From positions 1 through 6,183 of the forward strand of contig JAJYGJ010000046.1 of the NCBI GenBank assembly GCA_021790695.1: a stretch of DNA of 6,183 nucleotides, given 5' to 3'. Under the pieces are notes generated by a model, which did not search any database, was not told the DNA's origin, and saw nothing but the letters and a program-made list of their open reading frames with translations. The position numbers were made by a program, and so were the translations under genes. Below are positions 1 through 5,940 of this stretch, piece by piece (within the stretch, counting starts at the first letter, position 1; the number at the start of each line of letters is the position of its first letter). Source of the stretch: Nitrospirota bacterium. Its GTDB lineage: Bacteria > Nitrospirota > Thermodesulfovibrionia > Thermodesulfovibrionales > JdFR-88.

Positions 1-1
1 G

Positions 2-2689
2 GTCTTCAGGGTAAAACGGATGGACCCCACCGTGGACCCGGTGCTTGCCTACAGTCTCACATCCGATACCCGCTCGCTTACGGAGCTTCATGATATTGCA
101 TACTACGAGCTTCGTCCGGTCCTCTCCACGGTGGCCGGCGTTGCCAGGGTCCAGGTCCAGGGCGGAAGCCTGGCGGAATACAGGGTCACGGTCGACCCGG
201 CCAAACTGGCCTCCTACGGCCTTTCCCTTTCCGACGTGGCGAAGGCCCTCTCCTCGTCAAACGTCCTGACCGCCGTCGGGCGCATCGAGGACCATTACAA
301 GCTTTACCTGGTGATGTCCGATACGAGGTTCACGGGGCTTGGCCGGATCAGGGACACGGTGCTCCGTTCCGGGACAAACGGCCCGGTATTGCTGTCGGAC
401 GTGGCGGTCGTGAGCCGCGGGACGGTGCCTAACTGGACCCGCGTCACTGCCGACGGCCATGACGCCGTGCTTTTGAATGTCTACCAGCAGCCCGGTGGAA
501 ACACCGTGAGGATAGCCCGCGAGCTGAAGTCGAAACTGGCGTCATTCAAAAGCCAGATACCCTCCGGGGTCAGGATCGCCAACTGGTACGACCAGAGCCG
601 GCTCATAGTCTCATCCGCGGACAGCGTCAGGGACGCCATACTGATAGGCGTCGCCCTCGCGGCCCTGATACTTTTGATCTTTCTCAGGAACTTCAAGATA
701 ATGTCCATAGTCATCATCACGGTGCCGGGCGTGCTGGCCGCCGCCGTGCTTCTGCTCCATGTCATGCACCAGAGCTTCAATATCATGACCCTTGGCGGCA
801 TGGCCGCGGCGGTGGGGCTTATCATCGACGACAACGTCGTCATGCTGGAGCACATAATGAGACGGCTCCGGGGCAGCCCCGGCGACCATCATAATAAAGT
901 CATGCATGCCGCGCGGGAGTTTACCCCGCCGCTTGTGGGTTCATCCTCCGCGACGATCATCATCTTCGCCCCCCTGGCCTTCCTCTCCGGCGTGACGGGG
1001 GCCTTCTTCAGGGCGCTTTCGCTGACCATGGCGGCCAGCCTTATCATCTCCTATTTCGTGGCGTGGCTTGTTGTCCCCCTGCTTGCCGACTACCTCCTGG
1101 GGCAAAAGGACGCCGACCAGAAGGAAGGCGGTTTTTTCACGCATGGCGCCCATAAAGGTTATGAGAAGATAATGGGCCGCCTGCTGGGCCGTCCGCTTCT
1201 TCTGCTGTTGCCTGTTATCGCGCTTTGCATTGCCGGATGGTTTTGTTACAGACACGTGGGCTCCGGGTTCATGCCGAGGATGGATGAAGGGGGTTTCGTC
1301 CTGGATTATCGCGCGGCCCCGGGGACGTCGCTTACGGAGACGGACCGCCTTTTAAGGCAGGTGGGGGCCGTACTGCGGAAGACCCCGGCGGTCGACACGT
1401 ATTCCAGGCGCACGGGGCTTCAGCTTGGCGGCGGCGTGACAGAGGCCTACGAGGGAGATTTCTTCGTGCGGCTGAAACCCTTCCCAAGAAAGCCGATTGA
1501 TGAGGTGATGGACGATGTCCGCGGGCGGGTGGAGCATTTGGTGCCCGGCCTTCACATCGAAATGGCCCAGCTCATGGAAGACCTGATCGGGGACCTTACC
1601 GCGGTCCCCCAGCCAATCGAGATAAAGATATATTCCGACAACGGCAGGGTCCTGGGGAAATTGGGCCCCGAGATCGCGGGCCTGATAAGTAAAATCCCGG
1701 GCGTGGTGGATGTGGACAACGGGATCGTCCTTGCGGGCGACGCCCTTGATATCAAGGTGGACCGCGTGAAGGCCGCCCTGGAAGGCGTGGACCCGGAATC
1801 CGTCACAAGGGACATCGGGGCCCTTTCAAGCGGTCTTGTGACCACCCAGGTCCGGCAGGGGCCGAAGATGATAGGCGTGCGGGTCTGGGTCCCGGAGAAG
1901 TTCAGGGCGACTGCCAGGGACCTGGAACGGCTTTCCCTCAGGGCCCCGGACGGGCACCTCTTCCCGCTTGGAAGGATCGCCACGATAAGCGTTATAACCG
2001 GGCAGCAGCAGATAATGCGCGACAACCTGAAAAGGATGATAGCCGTCACCGGGCGCATAAGCGGCAGGGACATGGGATCGGTAATCCGCGATGTAAAGCG
2101 CGCTCTCCGGCGGCCCGGCCTCTTCCCCGCCGGGGTTTATTACAGCCTGGGAGGGCTTTACAGGCAGCAGCAGATCGCCTTCGCGGGCCTCATGGCCGTA
2201 TTCGCCGCCGCCGTTGCGCTTGTGTTCCTCCTGCTCCTTTTCCTTTATGAGAGCTTCCGCGCGGCCCTGGCGATTCTGGCAACCACGCTTCTTTCGATGA
2301 CGGGTGTGTTTATCGGGCTTTTCGTCACCGGGACGGAGTTGAACATCTCATCCATGATGGGCATGACGATGATCGTAGGCATCGCGACGGAAGTGGCCAT
2401 CTTCTACGTCTCGGAATATTACGACCTGGACAAAAACGGAGATCCGGACCTGGACAAAAAAGAGACGCTTGTCCTGGCAGGGAAAAACCGCATGAGGCCC
2501 ATCGCGATGACGACCTTTGCCGCCATCCTGGCCCTGCTGCCGCTGGCGCTGGGTCTGGGCCAGGGGTCGGCCATGCAAAGACCCCTGGCGATCGCGATAA
2601 TCTCCGGGCTGGCGGTCGAGTTCCCGGTTGTGCTCGTCTGCCTGCCGGTGCTGTTTAATGTGCTCGGGGTAAAAAAAGATGGCAAGTAA
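2..2689 (+). CDS. RND-family efflux transporter permease subunit, 5'-truncated
   Basis: This is an inner-membrane, proton-driven pump that normally works as a trimer with a periplasmic adaptor and an outer-membrane channel. The frame is open to the left edge (VFRVKR precedes the ATG at 20), so that ATG is internal. About 895 residues are visible against roughly 1020-1070 for the family, so TM1 and part of the first porter domain are missing. Counting from the ATG: rest of the first porter domain 1-200, TM2 to TM6 about 206-360, TM7 about 392-410, the FMPRMDEGG motif at 417-425, second porter domain to about 700, TM8 to TM12 about 718-885. TM4 carries the acidic pair D270-D271 (GLIIDDNVVMLEH). 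TM10 has E791 in GIATEVAIF, where AcrB has a lysine and CusA a glutamate. The substrate, drug or metal, cannot be decided. No channel gene follows; the next gene is convergent, so this ends its operon. Confidence 0.95.
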   Translation, partial: VFRVKRMDPTVDPVLAYSLTSDTRSLTELHDIAYYELRPVLSTVAGVARVQVQGGSLAEYRVTVDPAKLASYGLSLSDVAKALSSSNVLTAVGRIEDHYKLYLVMSDTRFTGLGRIRDTVLRSGTNGPVLLSDVAVVSRGTVPNWTRVTADGHDAVLLNVYQQPGGNTVRIARELKSKLASFKSQIPSGVRIANWYDQSRLIVSSADSVRDAILIGVALAALILLIFLRNFKIMSIVIITVPGVLAAAVLLLHVMHQSFNIMTLGGMAAAVGLIIDDNVVMLEHIMRRLRGSPGDHHNKVMHAAREFTPPLVGSSSATIIIFAPLAFLSGVTGAFFRALSLTMAASLIISYFVAWLVVPLLADYLLGQKDADQKEGGFFTHGAHKGYEKIMGRLLGRPLLLLLPVIALCIAGWFCYRHVGSGFMPRMDEGGFVLDYRAAPGTSLTETDRLLRQVGAVLRKTPAVDTYSRRTGLQLGGGVTEAYEGDFFVRLKPFPRKPIDEVMDDVRGRVEHLVPGLHIEMAQLMEDLIGDLTAVPQPIEIKIYSDNGRVLGKLGPEIAGLISKIPGVVDVDNGIVLAGDALDIKVDRVKAALEGVDPESVTRDIGALSSGLVTTQVRQGPKMIGVRVWVPEKFRATARDLERLSLRAPDGHLFPLGRIATISVITGQQQIMRDNLKRMIAVTGRISGRDMGSVIRDVKRALRRPGLFPAGVYYSLGGLYRQQQIAFAGLMAVFAAAVALVFLLLLFLYESFRAALAILATTLLSMTGVFIGLFVTGTELNISSMMGMTMIVGIATEVAIFYVSEYYDLDKNGDPDLDKKETLVLAGKNRMRPIAMTTFAAILALLPLALGLGQGSAMQRPLAIAIISGLAVEFPVVLVCLPVLFNVLGVKKDGK

Positions 2690-2705
2690 CCGTTCAATAA
2701 CAATA

Positions 2706-2817
2706 CAAAACCGGGCGACCGGCGGGCGCGGACGGCCTTTAGACTTCCATCAGCCGTTGCCGCGTGCCGCGCTCGGAATCTCCGCCGGGCCCGATCGGCC
2801 CCGGCTGCCCGGTTTTG
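2706..2817. repeat. Long-range inverted repeat enclosing two hairpins in the convergent spacer
   Basis: The 141-bp spacer between the RND stop and the PEBP stop holds a perfect 11-bp inverted repeat, CAAAACCGGGC at 2706-2716 and its complement at 2807-2817. Inside it are two more stems. The first pairs 2727-2736 with 2753-2764 (ten pairs, a 2-nt bulge). The second is the near-palindrome 2784-2805 (GCCGGG/CCCGGC plus CCG/CGG around one C-C mismatch). Together they make a three-way-junction shape. On the - strand the outer stem ends in GCCCGGTTTTG followed by a T-rich stretch; on the + strand it ends in GGTTTTGG with TTTTT a little further on. The likeliest role is a two-way transcription end for both genes. 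A mobile palindromic element or a structured RNA is possible. Confidence 0.5.
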
Positions 2818-2830
2818 GAGGAAGGACTTT

Positions 2831-3433
2831 TTACTTTCTGAAAAGTCCGACAAGCTCCGATTTGGCGATGACATGCCCCTTCATCGCGGCCTCAAGCTCG
2901 CCTTTTTGCGCCCCGCCGCCAAGGGTAAGCATGGTGTCCAGCGCATAGAGCCTGAAGAAATAGTGGTGGACTCCCGAAGGCGGGCACGGGCCGCCGTAAC
3001 CGGTTTTCTTCCAGCTGTTTCGGCCCTCTACGGCGCCTTTCGGAACGGAACCCGCCTCAATACTTCCGGTTTCGGGCGGGATGTTCCACATCACCCAGTG
3101 GACCCACGTGCCGGACGGGGCGTCGGGATCGTCCACGATGAGGGCCATGGACTTTGCGCCTTCGGGCACGTTTTCAAGCGCAAGCGGCGGGTTAATGTCC
3201 TTGCCCTTGCAACTGAACTCCCGCGGGATGTATCCGTCACTGCCGAAGGACGGGCTCTTTATCGACATCCGGGCTGCCGTGACCCCGGCCATTTGAATCA
3301 CCTCCGTTTTCCGTTTTTGTTTTTGGCCCGCCGCCGCGCCTTCCGGAACGGGTACGGCAAGCAGAATCAGGCAGAAAAGCAGGACTGGAAAACCAATTTT
3401 GTTTTTAAGACAGGTCCTATTTTTTTGCCCCAA
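2831..3433 (-). CDS. PEBP / Raf-kinase-inhibitor-like (YbhB/YbcL) family protein
   Basis: The protein belongs to the phosphatidylethanolamine-binding-protein fold. Bacterial members are small single-domain proteins whose ligand is mostly unknown. Family marks are VDDPDAPSGTWVHWVMWNIP (DPDAP and HW of the anion-binding pocket) and GYGGPCPPSGVHHYFFRLYALD. Two starts are possible. TTG at 3433 gives 200 residues with a convincing signal peptide: basic KNK, hydrophobic core about residues 14-30, AAA before G36. This start overlaps the zinc-ribbon gene by 17 nt and has GGAGG 11 nt upstream. ATG at 3292 gives 153 residues, close to the usual cytoplasmic length, and sits 5 nt after a near-perfect GGAGGTGA (3298-3305). 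E. coli has both a cytoplasmic (YbhB) and a periplasmic (YbcL) member, so either is credible. The open signal-like frame upstream favours export; the SD favours the short form. The longer extent is given. Confidence 0.92.
   Translation of the reverse strand: MGQKNRTCLKNKIGFPVLLFCLILLAVPVPEGAAAGQKQKRKTEVIQMAGVTAARMSIKSPSFGSDGYIPREFSCKGKDINPPLALENVPEGAKSMALIVDDPDAPSGTWVHWVMWNIPPETGSIEAGSVPKGAVEGRNSWKKTGYGGPCPPSGVHHYFFRLYALDTMLTLGGGAQKGELEAAMKGHVIAKSELVGLFRK
3298..3305 (-). promoter_or_regulatory. Strong Shine-Dalgarno site for the internal PEBP start
   Basis: On the - strand GGAGGTGA lies 5 nt before the ATG at 3292, close to the ideal anti-16S pairing. It falls inside the longer PEBP frame, where it encodes part of TEVIQ, so it could be chance. 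It is a stronger site than anything before the TTG at 3433 and is the main argument for a 153-residue cytoplasmic product. Confidence 0.6.
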
Positions 3434-3581
3434 CGGGTCTTTTGCCTCCCTTTTTCCTGAATTCGGTCCCTTCGCAGGCGCACGCCGCCAGGGCCTGGGA
3501 TTCTTTTTTCAACTCCTGTTCGGCCCCGCATTCCGCGCAGATATACTTACCCTTGCCGGGCTTCTCCCCTGCTTTCGGCAT
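3417..3581 (-). CDS. Small zinc-ribbon (rubredoxin-like) protein, 54 aa
   Basis: Reading down from the ATG at 3581 gives 54 residues opening MPKAGEKPGKGKYICAECG and ending in a lysine-rich tail (RKKGGKRPVGAKK). The PGKGxYxCxxCG opening followed by a second cysteine group and GTEF matches a widespread family of small single zinc-ribbon proteins. Visible ligands are C15 and C18 (CAEC), then C34 and C36. The second group is CAC where the family usually has CPxC, one residue shorter, so the fourth ligand position is altered. The start is fixed by GAGGAGG 6 nt upstream. The stop overlaps the longer PEBP frame by 17 nt, implying cotranscription. Cellular role is unknown; the basic tail would suit nucleic-acid contact, but that is inference. 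Confidence 0.82.
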   Translation of the reverse strand: MPKAGEKPGKGKYICAECGAEQELKKESQALAACACEGTEFRKKGGKRPVGAKK

Positions 3582-3625
3582 ATCATGCCTCCTCGATATC
3601 CCTGGTCGGGTCTTCTTCTGATCAG

Positions 3626-3654
3626 ATTCTATCAGAGCCGCCCGTCTTTGGCCA
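3626..3654 (-). promoter_or_regulatory. Predicted sigma70-type promoter for zinc-ribbon/PEBP unit
   Basis: On the - strand TGGCCA (3649-3654) and TAGAAT (3626-3631) are separated by 17 nt, and the -10 is preceded by TG one base away, an extended -10. Matches to the consensus hexamers are 4/6 and 5/6. The expected transcription start is near 3619, leaving a leader of about 38 nt before the ATG at 3581. It lies in the 109-nt gap after the DedA stop, as expected for a separate unit. Confidence 0.5.
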
Positions 3655-3690
3655 TTTTCAGCGGGGAGAGGCTTTAGTCCCGCTGGCGGG

Positions 3691-4314
3691 TCAATCCGGA
3701 GTGCGGGAGCGTCTTATGTACCGGTAAAAGATGAAAAAGAAGATGAAGGCGGCCACCGCCGCCACTGCGAGATACCCTACCTTGTTTATGTCTTTCGAGA
3801 ACGCCTTTATGCTGTTGCCCCCCGCGTAGCCTATGCTTACCATGATGCTCATCGAAACGACGGCGGAGATCATATCTATGCATAAGAATTTCAGATAGGG
3901 CATTTTGAGGACGCCAGAGACCACGAAGATCTGCGACCGCAGGCCCACAAATTGCCTGCCCGCCAGAAGAAACAGGCCTCCCCACCTGGAAAACCTCTCC
4001 TCCAGCCTGAGGAGTTTTTCCCTGGTGATTATCCTGCGGAACCTCCTGTGCTCCGTAAGCTTGGTTCCGTATTTCCTGCCTATGTGGTACAGGAAGAAAT
4101 CCATTAATATGAGGCCCGCGTATGATGCGATGAGCGCGTGAGCAGGCGGGGCGATCCCCGTTGCGATGAAGGCGCCGCAGAGGATGAGGGTTGCGTCCTC
4201 GGGAAACGGCAGTCCCAGCCCTCCCAGCACCAGGAGGACAAAAAGCCCGGCCGCCGGGAAATGATTCAAAAGATAGTGAATCCAGTTCATGCCGGAGAGT
4301 TCGAGTTTGGTCAT
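3691..4314 (-). CDS. DedA family (VTT/SNARE-associated domain) membrane protein
   Basis: This is a multi-pass inner-membrane protein of the DedA superfamily. Members include flippases or transporters that recycle lipid carriers and affect membrane potential and envelope stress. The 207 residues match the family length. Landmarks are the re-entrant stretch GLGLPFPEDA with acidic E39-D40, then D72 with YHIGRKYG, then GRQFVGLRSQ with the paired arginines R120 and R126, then GYAGG and a C-terminal hydrophobic helix (about 178-199) with a basic tail RRSR. In most relatives the arginine motif reads GRxxPGxR; here the proline is V123. The ATG at 4314 is used because an in-frame stop lies just upstream. 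Its SD is poor (AGGG only 2 nt away), and M9 at 4290 is an alternative without a better site. The 150 nt upstream suggest its own promoter. Confidence 0.93.
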   Translation of the reverse strand: MTKLELSGMNWIHYLLNHFPAAGLFVLLVLGGLGLPFPEDATLILCGAFIATGIAPPAHALIASYAGLILMDFFLYHIGRKYGTKLTEHRRFRRIITREKLLRLEERFSRWGGLFLLAGRQFVGLRSQIFVVSGVLKMPYLKFLCIDMISAVVSMSIMVSIGYAGGNSIKAFSKDINKVGYLAVAAVAAFIFFFIFYRYIRRSRTPD

Positions 4315-4339
4315 ATCCCTGAGCTATTCCCGAGATATT

Positions 4340-4348
4340 AGGATAGCA
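4340..4348 (-). promoter_or_regulatory. Weak extended -10 candidate for DedA
   Basis: TGCTATCCT on the - strand fits TGn followed by a 4/6 match to TATAAT and would start transcription about 19 nt before the DedA ATG. No recognisable -35 lies 16-18 nt upstream, so this is tentative. The rest of the gap 4349-4464 is very GC-rich and holds only one modest hairpin (GCCGGG 4361-4366 with CCCGGC 4376-4381). Confidence 0.28.
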
Positions 4349-4464
4349 CAGGCGGGCCGCGCCGGGACGAATGGCCCCGGCGTGCAGGCGCGGGCCGACA
4401 TCAGGGAGATGGCTTGCGGCATGCCCCGGCAGCCCGCGCTCGGGACAGGAACCCGGGCAGGCAG

Positions 4465-4605
4465 CTAAAAATGGAAATAAGGATAATGCACAAGCCCCAG
4501 GATGCCGGTGACGATGAGGTAGATGGCGACCAGGTAGTTAAGCAGCCTGGGCATGATGAGTATCAGGATCCCTATTATCAGAGCAAATAACGCGTGTGCT
4601 TCCAT
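4465..4605 (-). CDS. DUF3096 family small membrane protein, 46 aa
   Basis: The frame from ATG 4605 gives 46 residues, almost all hydrophobic. The core PRLLNYLVAIYLIVTGILGL matches DUF3096, a family of very short bacterial membrane proteins of unknown function. Two membrane segments can be drawn, about residues 6-18 and 22-39, hinged at P19-R20; the tail is HYPYFHF. The start is supported by AAGGAGGG (4615-4622) 9 nt upstream. The gene follows the lipoprotein stop by 22 nt, with the SD inside that gap, so the two are probably cotranscribed and perhaps translationally coupled. No catalytic residue is apparent. Confidence 0.85.
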   Translation of the reverse strand: MEAHALFALIIGILILIMPRLLNYLVAIYLIVTGILGLVHYPYFHF

Positions 4606-4627
4606 TTGGACCAACCCTCCTTTCGGA

Positions 4628-5095
4628 TCAATAACCGTAATAATAAGGCGCGGGGACGATCTGTATCCGGACCATGTCGCCCCTGAGGAAATAGCTGATC
4701 TCGTAATAATACGACCTTTGATCGGGAAGCTCCCTGGGCGGACTTACCTGATAGCCTATGGCCTTTCCCCGGTGCGAGATCGCGCGGACCTCCAGCCTCC
4801 GGATGTCCTGCACTTCGAGCAGGCGGCCGGCCTCTATCATGGCCTGCGCTCCCGGCACCCCGGTTTCGGTCCACCAGCCGGAGGGCGGGTTGTAAGGGAC
4901 GAACCTGTAGACGCCACGCTCCGGGTACATTATGACGACCGCTCCGTAGTGGGCCTCATAGGAGCTGCCGTAATAAAGAAGCGTATAAGGGCCGGCCAGG
5001 GACGCGCGATACGAGGACGTCTTCGTAAAGACCTGTCCCGTTGCGCACGCGGTTGCCAGAAAGAGCAATGAGATGGGGAGGACGACTTTTCTCAT
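4628..5095 (-). CDS. Putative lipoprotein of unknown function, 155 aa, tyrosine-rich
   Basis: I do not recognise the family. The N-terminus MRKVVLPISLLFLATACATG is a signal sequence with a lipobox-like LATAC, so C17 would be lipidated and about 139 residues exposed in the periplasm. The third residue before the cysteine is alanine rather than the usual leucine, a slightly weak lipobox. The mature part is rich in tyrosine (YYGSSYEAHYG, RSYYYEISYF, C-terminal PYYYGY), contains PPSGWW, alternates polar and non-polar residues like beta strands, and has no further cysteine. No SD precedes the ATG at 5095. An extended -10-like TGATAGCAT ends 6 nt before it, which would suit a leaderless message. 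Downstream is the DUF3096 gene. Confidence 0.8.
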   Translation of the reverse strand: MRKVVLPISLLFLATACATGQVFTKTSSYRASLAGPYTLLYYGSSYEAHYGAVVIMYPERGVYRFVPYNPPSGWWTETGVPGAQAMIEAGRLLEVQDIRRLEVRAISHRGKAIGYQVSPPRELPDQRSYYYEISYFLRGDMVRIQIVPAPYYYGY

Positions 5096-5101
5096 GGTTC
5101 A

Positions 5102-5110
5102 ATGCTATCA
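5102..5110 (-). promoter_or_regulatory. Extended -10-like site abutting the lipoprotein start
   Basis: TGATAGCAT on the - strand is TGn plus a 4/6 match to TATAAT, and only 6 nt separate it from the ATG at 5095. Transcription would begin at or next to the start codon. Together with the lack of an SD this suggests leaderless translation. No clear -35 is visible. Confidence 0.3.
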
Positions 5111-5136
5111 CGCCTGAAATGCGAATGCGAGCGCCT

Positions 5137-5157
5137 GAGACGCATGGGTAGCGTCTC
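5137..5157. repeat. Perfect 7-bp stem-loop between the 147-aa and lipoprotein genes
   Basis: GAGACGC (5137-5143) and GCGTCTC (5151-5157) flank the 7-nt loop ATGGGTA. It lies 110 nt after the stop of the 147-residue gene and 42 nt before the lipoprotein start. There is no T-run on either strand, so it is not a classical terminator. It may be an RNA hairpin or a protein-binding palindrome. Nothing else stands out in 5096-5266. Confidence 0.4.
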
Positions 5158-5266
5158 CGTCTGAAGTAGTGAAACCCGCGATGGATAACGCCGCCCGGGC
5201 AATACCGGCAACATCGGGACGCAAGGAGGGCGCGGGGGCTTTAGCCTGTGGTTCCGGAGAGAAACG

Positions 5267-5710
5267 TCAGATGAGGGGCTTTCCCGCCCGGGCGCAATCG
5301 CGGCAGACCTCGCCGCAAACCCCGGCCGTCGTCCGCCTGGAGCACATCCTGTATTTAAAGAAGGATTTTTCCCTGTAGTCGTAAATGACCACCAGGTTGC
5401 CGCTTGCCTTGCCGACGAAAAGCGTGGAGCTTCCCCCCGCATACCCCTTGAAAGTGTTGCCGCTGATATTTATATAGATTTCCCCGAAAAGAGAATTGTA
5501 GAGGACCGACCTTTCCCCGAGTTCGTCGAAGCTCAGGGGGCGGCCGATGGGCGGCTTTGCCTCGATGAGGTCCGCCCGGTTTTTCTCAAGCAGGTCGAGC
5601 GCGTCATGGCGCACGCCTTCGATGCACCCATAAACAGTTTCCGGGGCGTCCCCGCCCAAAATGAGCCTGCCCGCCAGATAGGACACGCATGCCCGGCATT
5701 CGTATTTCAT
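5267..5710 (-). CDS. Cysteine-rich protein of unknown function, 147 aa
   Basis: I cannot place this protein in a family. It has seven cysteines: C5 and C8 (CRAC), C29, C123, and a C-terminal cluster C132, C136, C139 (CGEVCRDC). The spacing suggests one or two metal or Fe-S sites formed by the two ends. The middle (about 60-120) looks like beta strands with many aromatic and glycine residues (GEIYINISGNTFKGYAGG, LVVIYDYREKSFFKY). The N-terminal half looks helical (SYLAGRLILGG, GVRHDALDLLEKN). There is no signal peptide or membrane segment, so it is probably cytoplasmic. The start is well supported by GGGAGG (5721-5726), 10 nt before the ATG. An 8-bp inverted repeat lies just upstream. Base composition resembles its neighbours, so no sign of recent transfer. 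Confidence 0.8.
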   Translation of the reverse strand: MKYECRACVSYLAGRLILGGDAPETVYGCIEGVRHDALDLLEKNRADLIEAKPPIGRPLSFDELGERSVLYNSLFGEIYINISGNTFKGYAGGSSTLFVGKASGNLVVIYDYREKSFFKYRMCSRRTTAGVCGEVCRDCARAGKPLI

Positions 5711-5732
5711 AGATCAATCGCCTCCCGGAGCC

Positions 5733-5761
5733 TTAATAAGCGTGTTTACATTACTTATTAA
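5733..5761 (-). promoter_or_regulatory. Operator-like inverted repeat upstream of the 147-aa gene
   Basis: TTAATAAG (5733-5740) and CTTATTAA (5754-5761) form a perfect 8-bp inverted repeat with a 13-bp spacer, so the half-site centres are 21 bp apart, two helical turns. It ends 22 nt before the ATG at 5710, in AT-rich DNA that stands out from the GC-rich surroundings. That geometry suits a dimeric regulator. A -35-like TTGAGA is next to it on the - strand, but no good -10 follows. Confidence 0.4.
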
Positions 5762-5938
5762 TCGTCTCAAAACAGTCTGAACATCCTATGTCGTCATTCC
5801 CGGACGTCTTTAGCGGGAATCCAAAGCCCGCCCCCGCGAAGGCGGGGGTCCATTCCCGAAAATGGATGCCCGATTAAGGTCCTCGGGCATGACGAACAAA
5901 GGACGAAATCGGTAAATACTATTACGAGACCGTTAATA
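5756..5938. repeat. Outer imperfect inverted repeats around the palindromic element
   Basis: TATTAATCGTCTC at 5756-5768 and GAGACCGTTAATA at 5926-5938 are inverted copies matching at 11 of 13 positions. They flank the 105-bp palindromic element at distances of 22 and 30 bp. They may be the ends of a larger non-coding insertion of about 183 bp, or coincidental AT-rich ends. No target-site duplication is obvious. Confidence 0.35.
5791..5895. repeat. REP/MITE-like palindromic element with four stem-loops
   Basis: The element opens TCGTCATTCCCGG and closes with the inverted TCGTCAT (5791-5797 against 5889-5895); its arms stay similar for about 33 nt. Locally it folds into four hairpins: ATTCCCG/CGGGAAT at 5796-5820, CCCCCGC/GCGGGGG at 5831-5848, TCCATT/AATGGA at 5849-5866 and TGCCCGA/TCGGGCA at 5867-5889. 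All stems are perfect and the last three abut with no gap. Elements starting GTCATTCCCG are common interspersed intergenic repeats in many proteobacterial and Nitrospirota-like genomes. It lies 45 nt after the nrdJ stop and could also end nrdJ transcription, although no long T-run follows. Confidence 0.75.
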
Positions 5939-5940
5939 TA

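Noticed and set aside
1552..2073. 173-residue open frame on the - strand opposite the RND gene
   Set aside because: It lies wholly inside the clearly coding RND frame. Its composition (serine, arginine, proline) is typical of the complement of GC-rich coding DNA, with no recognisable domain.
2873..3460. 195-residue open frame on the + strand opposite the PEBP gene
   Set aside because: The - strand encodes the PEBP motifs with proper starts. The + frame has no domain and looks like an antisense shadow.
3678..3689. Terminator after DedA (CCCGC/GCGGG)
   Set aside because: The loop is only 2 nt unless a pair opens, and no T-run follows on the - strand, so it is too weak to list.
4349..4464. 31-codon open frame starting MPQAIS on the - strand
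   Set aside because: Very short, no SD, no recognisable family; the region is better described as a GC-rich spacer.
4553..5071. 172-residue open frame on the + strand across the lipoprotein and DUF3096 genes
   Set aside because: It is antisense to two genes with clear signal sequence, family core and SD; it shows no domain of its own.
5160..5266. Possible riboswitch or leader RNA upstream of the lipoprotein
   Set aside because: No known riboswitch core could be recognised, and only short local palindromes such as GGCTTTAGCC are present.
5092..5442. 116-residue open frame on the - strand spanning the gap before the lipoprotein
   Set aside because: It overlaps the 147-residue gene in another frame, is arginine- and proline-rich without a motif, and has no good SD. 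The gap is better read as non-coding.
5711..5940. Cobalamin riboswitch, given the B12-dependent nrdJ nearby
   Set aside because: This region is downstream of nrdJ, not upstream, and shows palindromic repeats rather than the conserved B12-box sequence.
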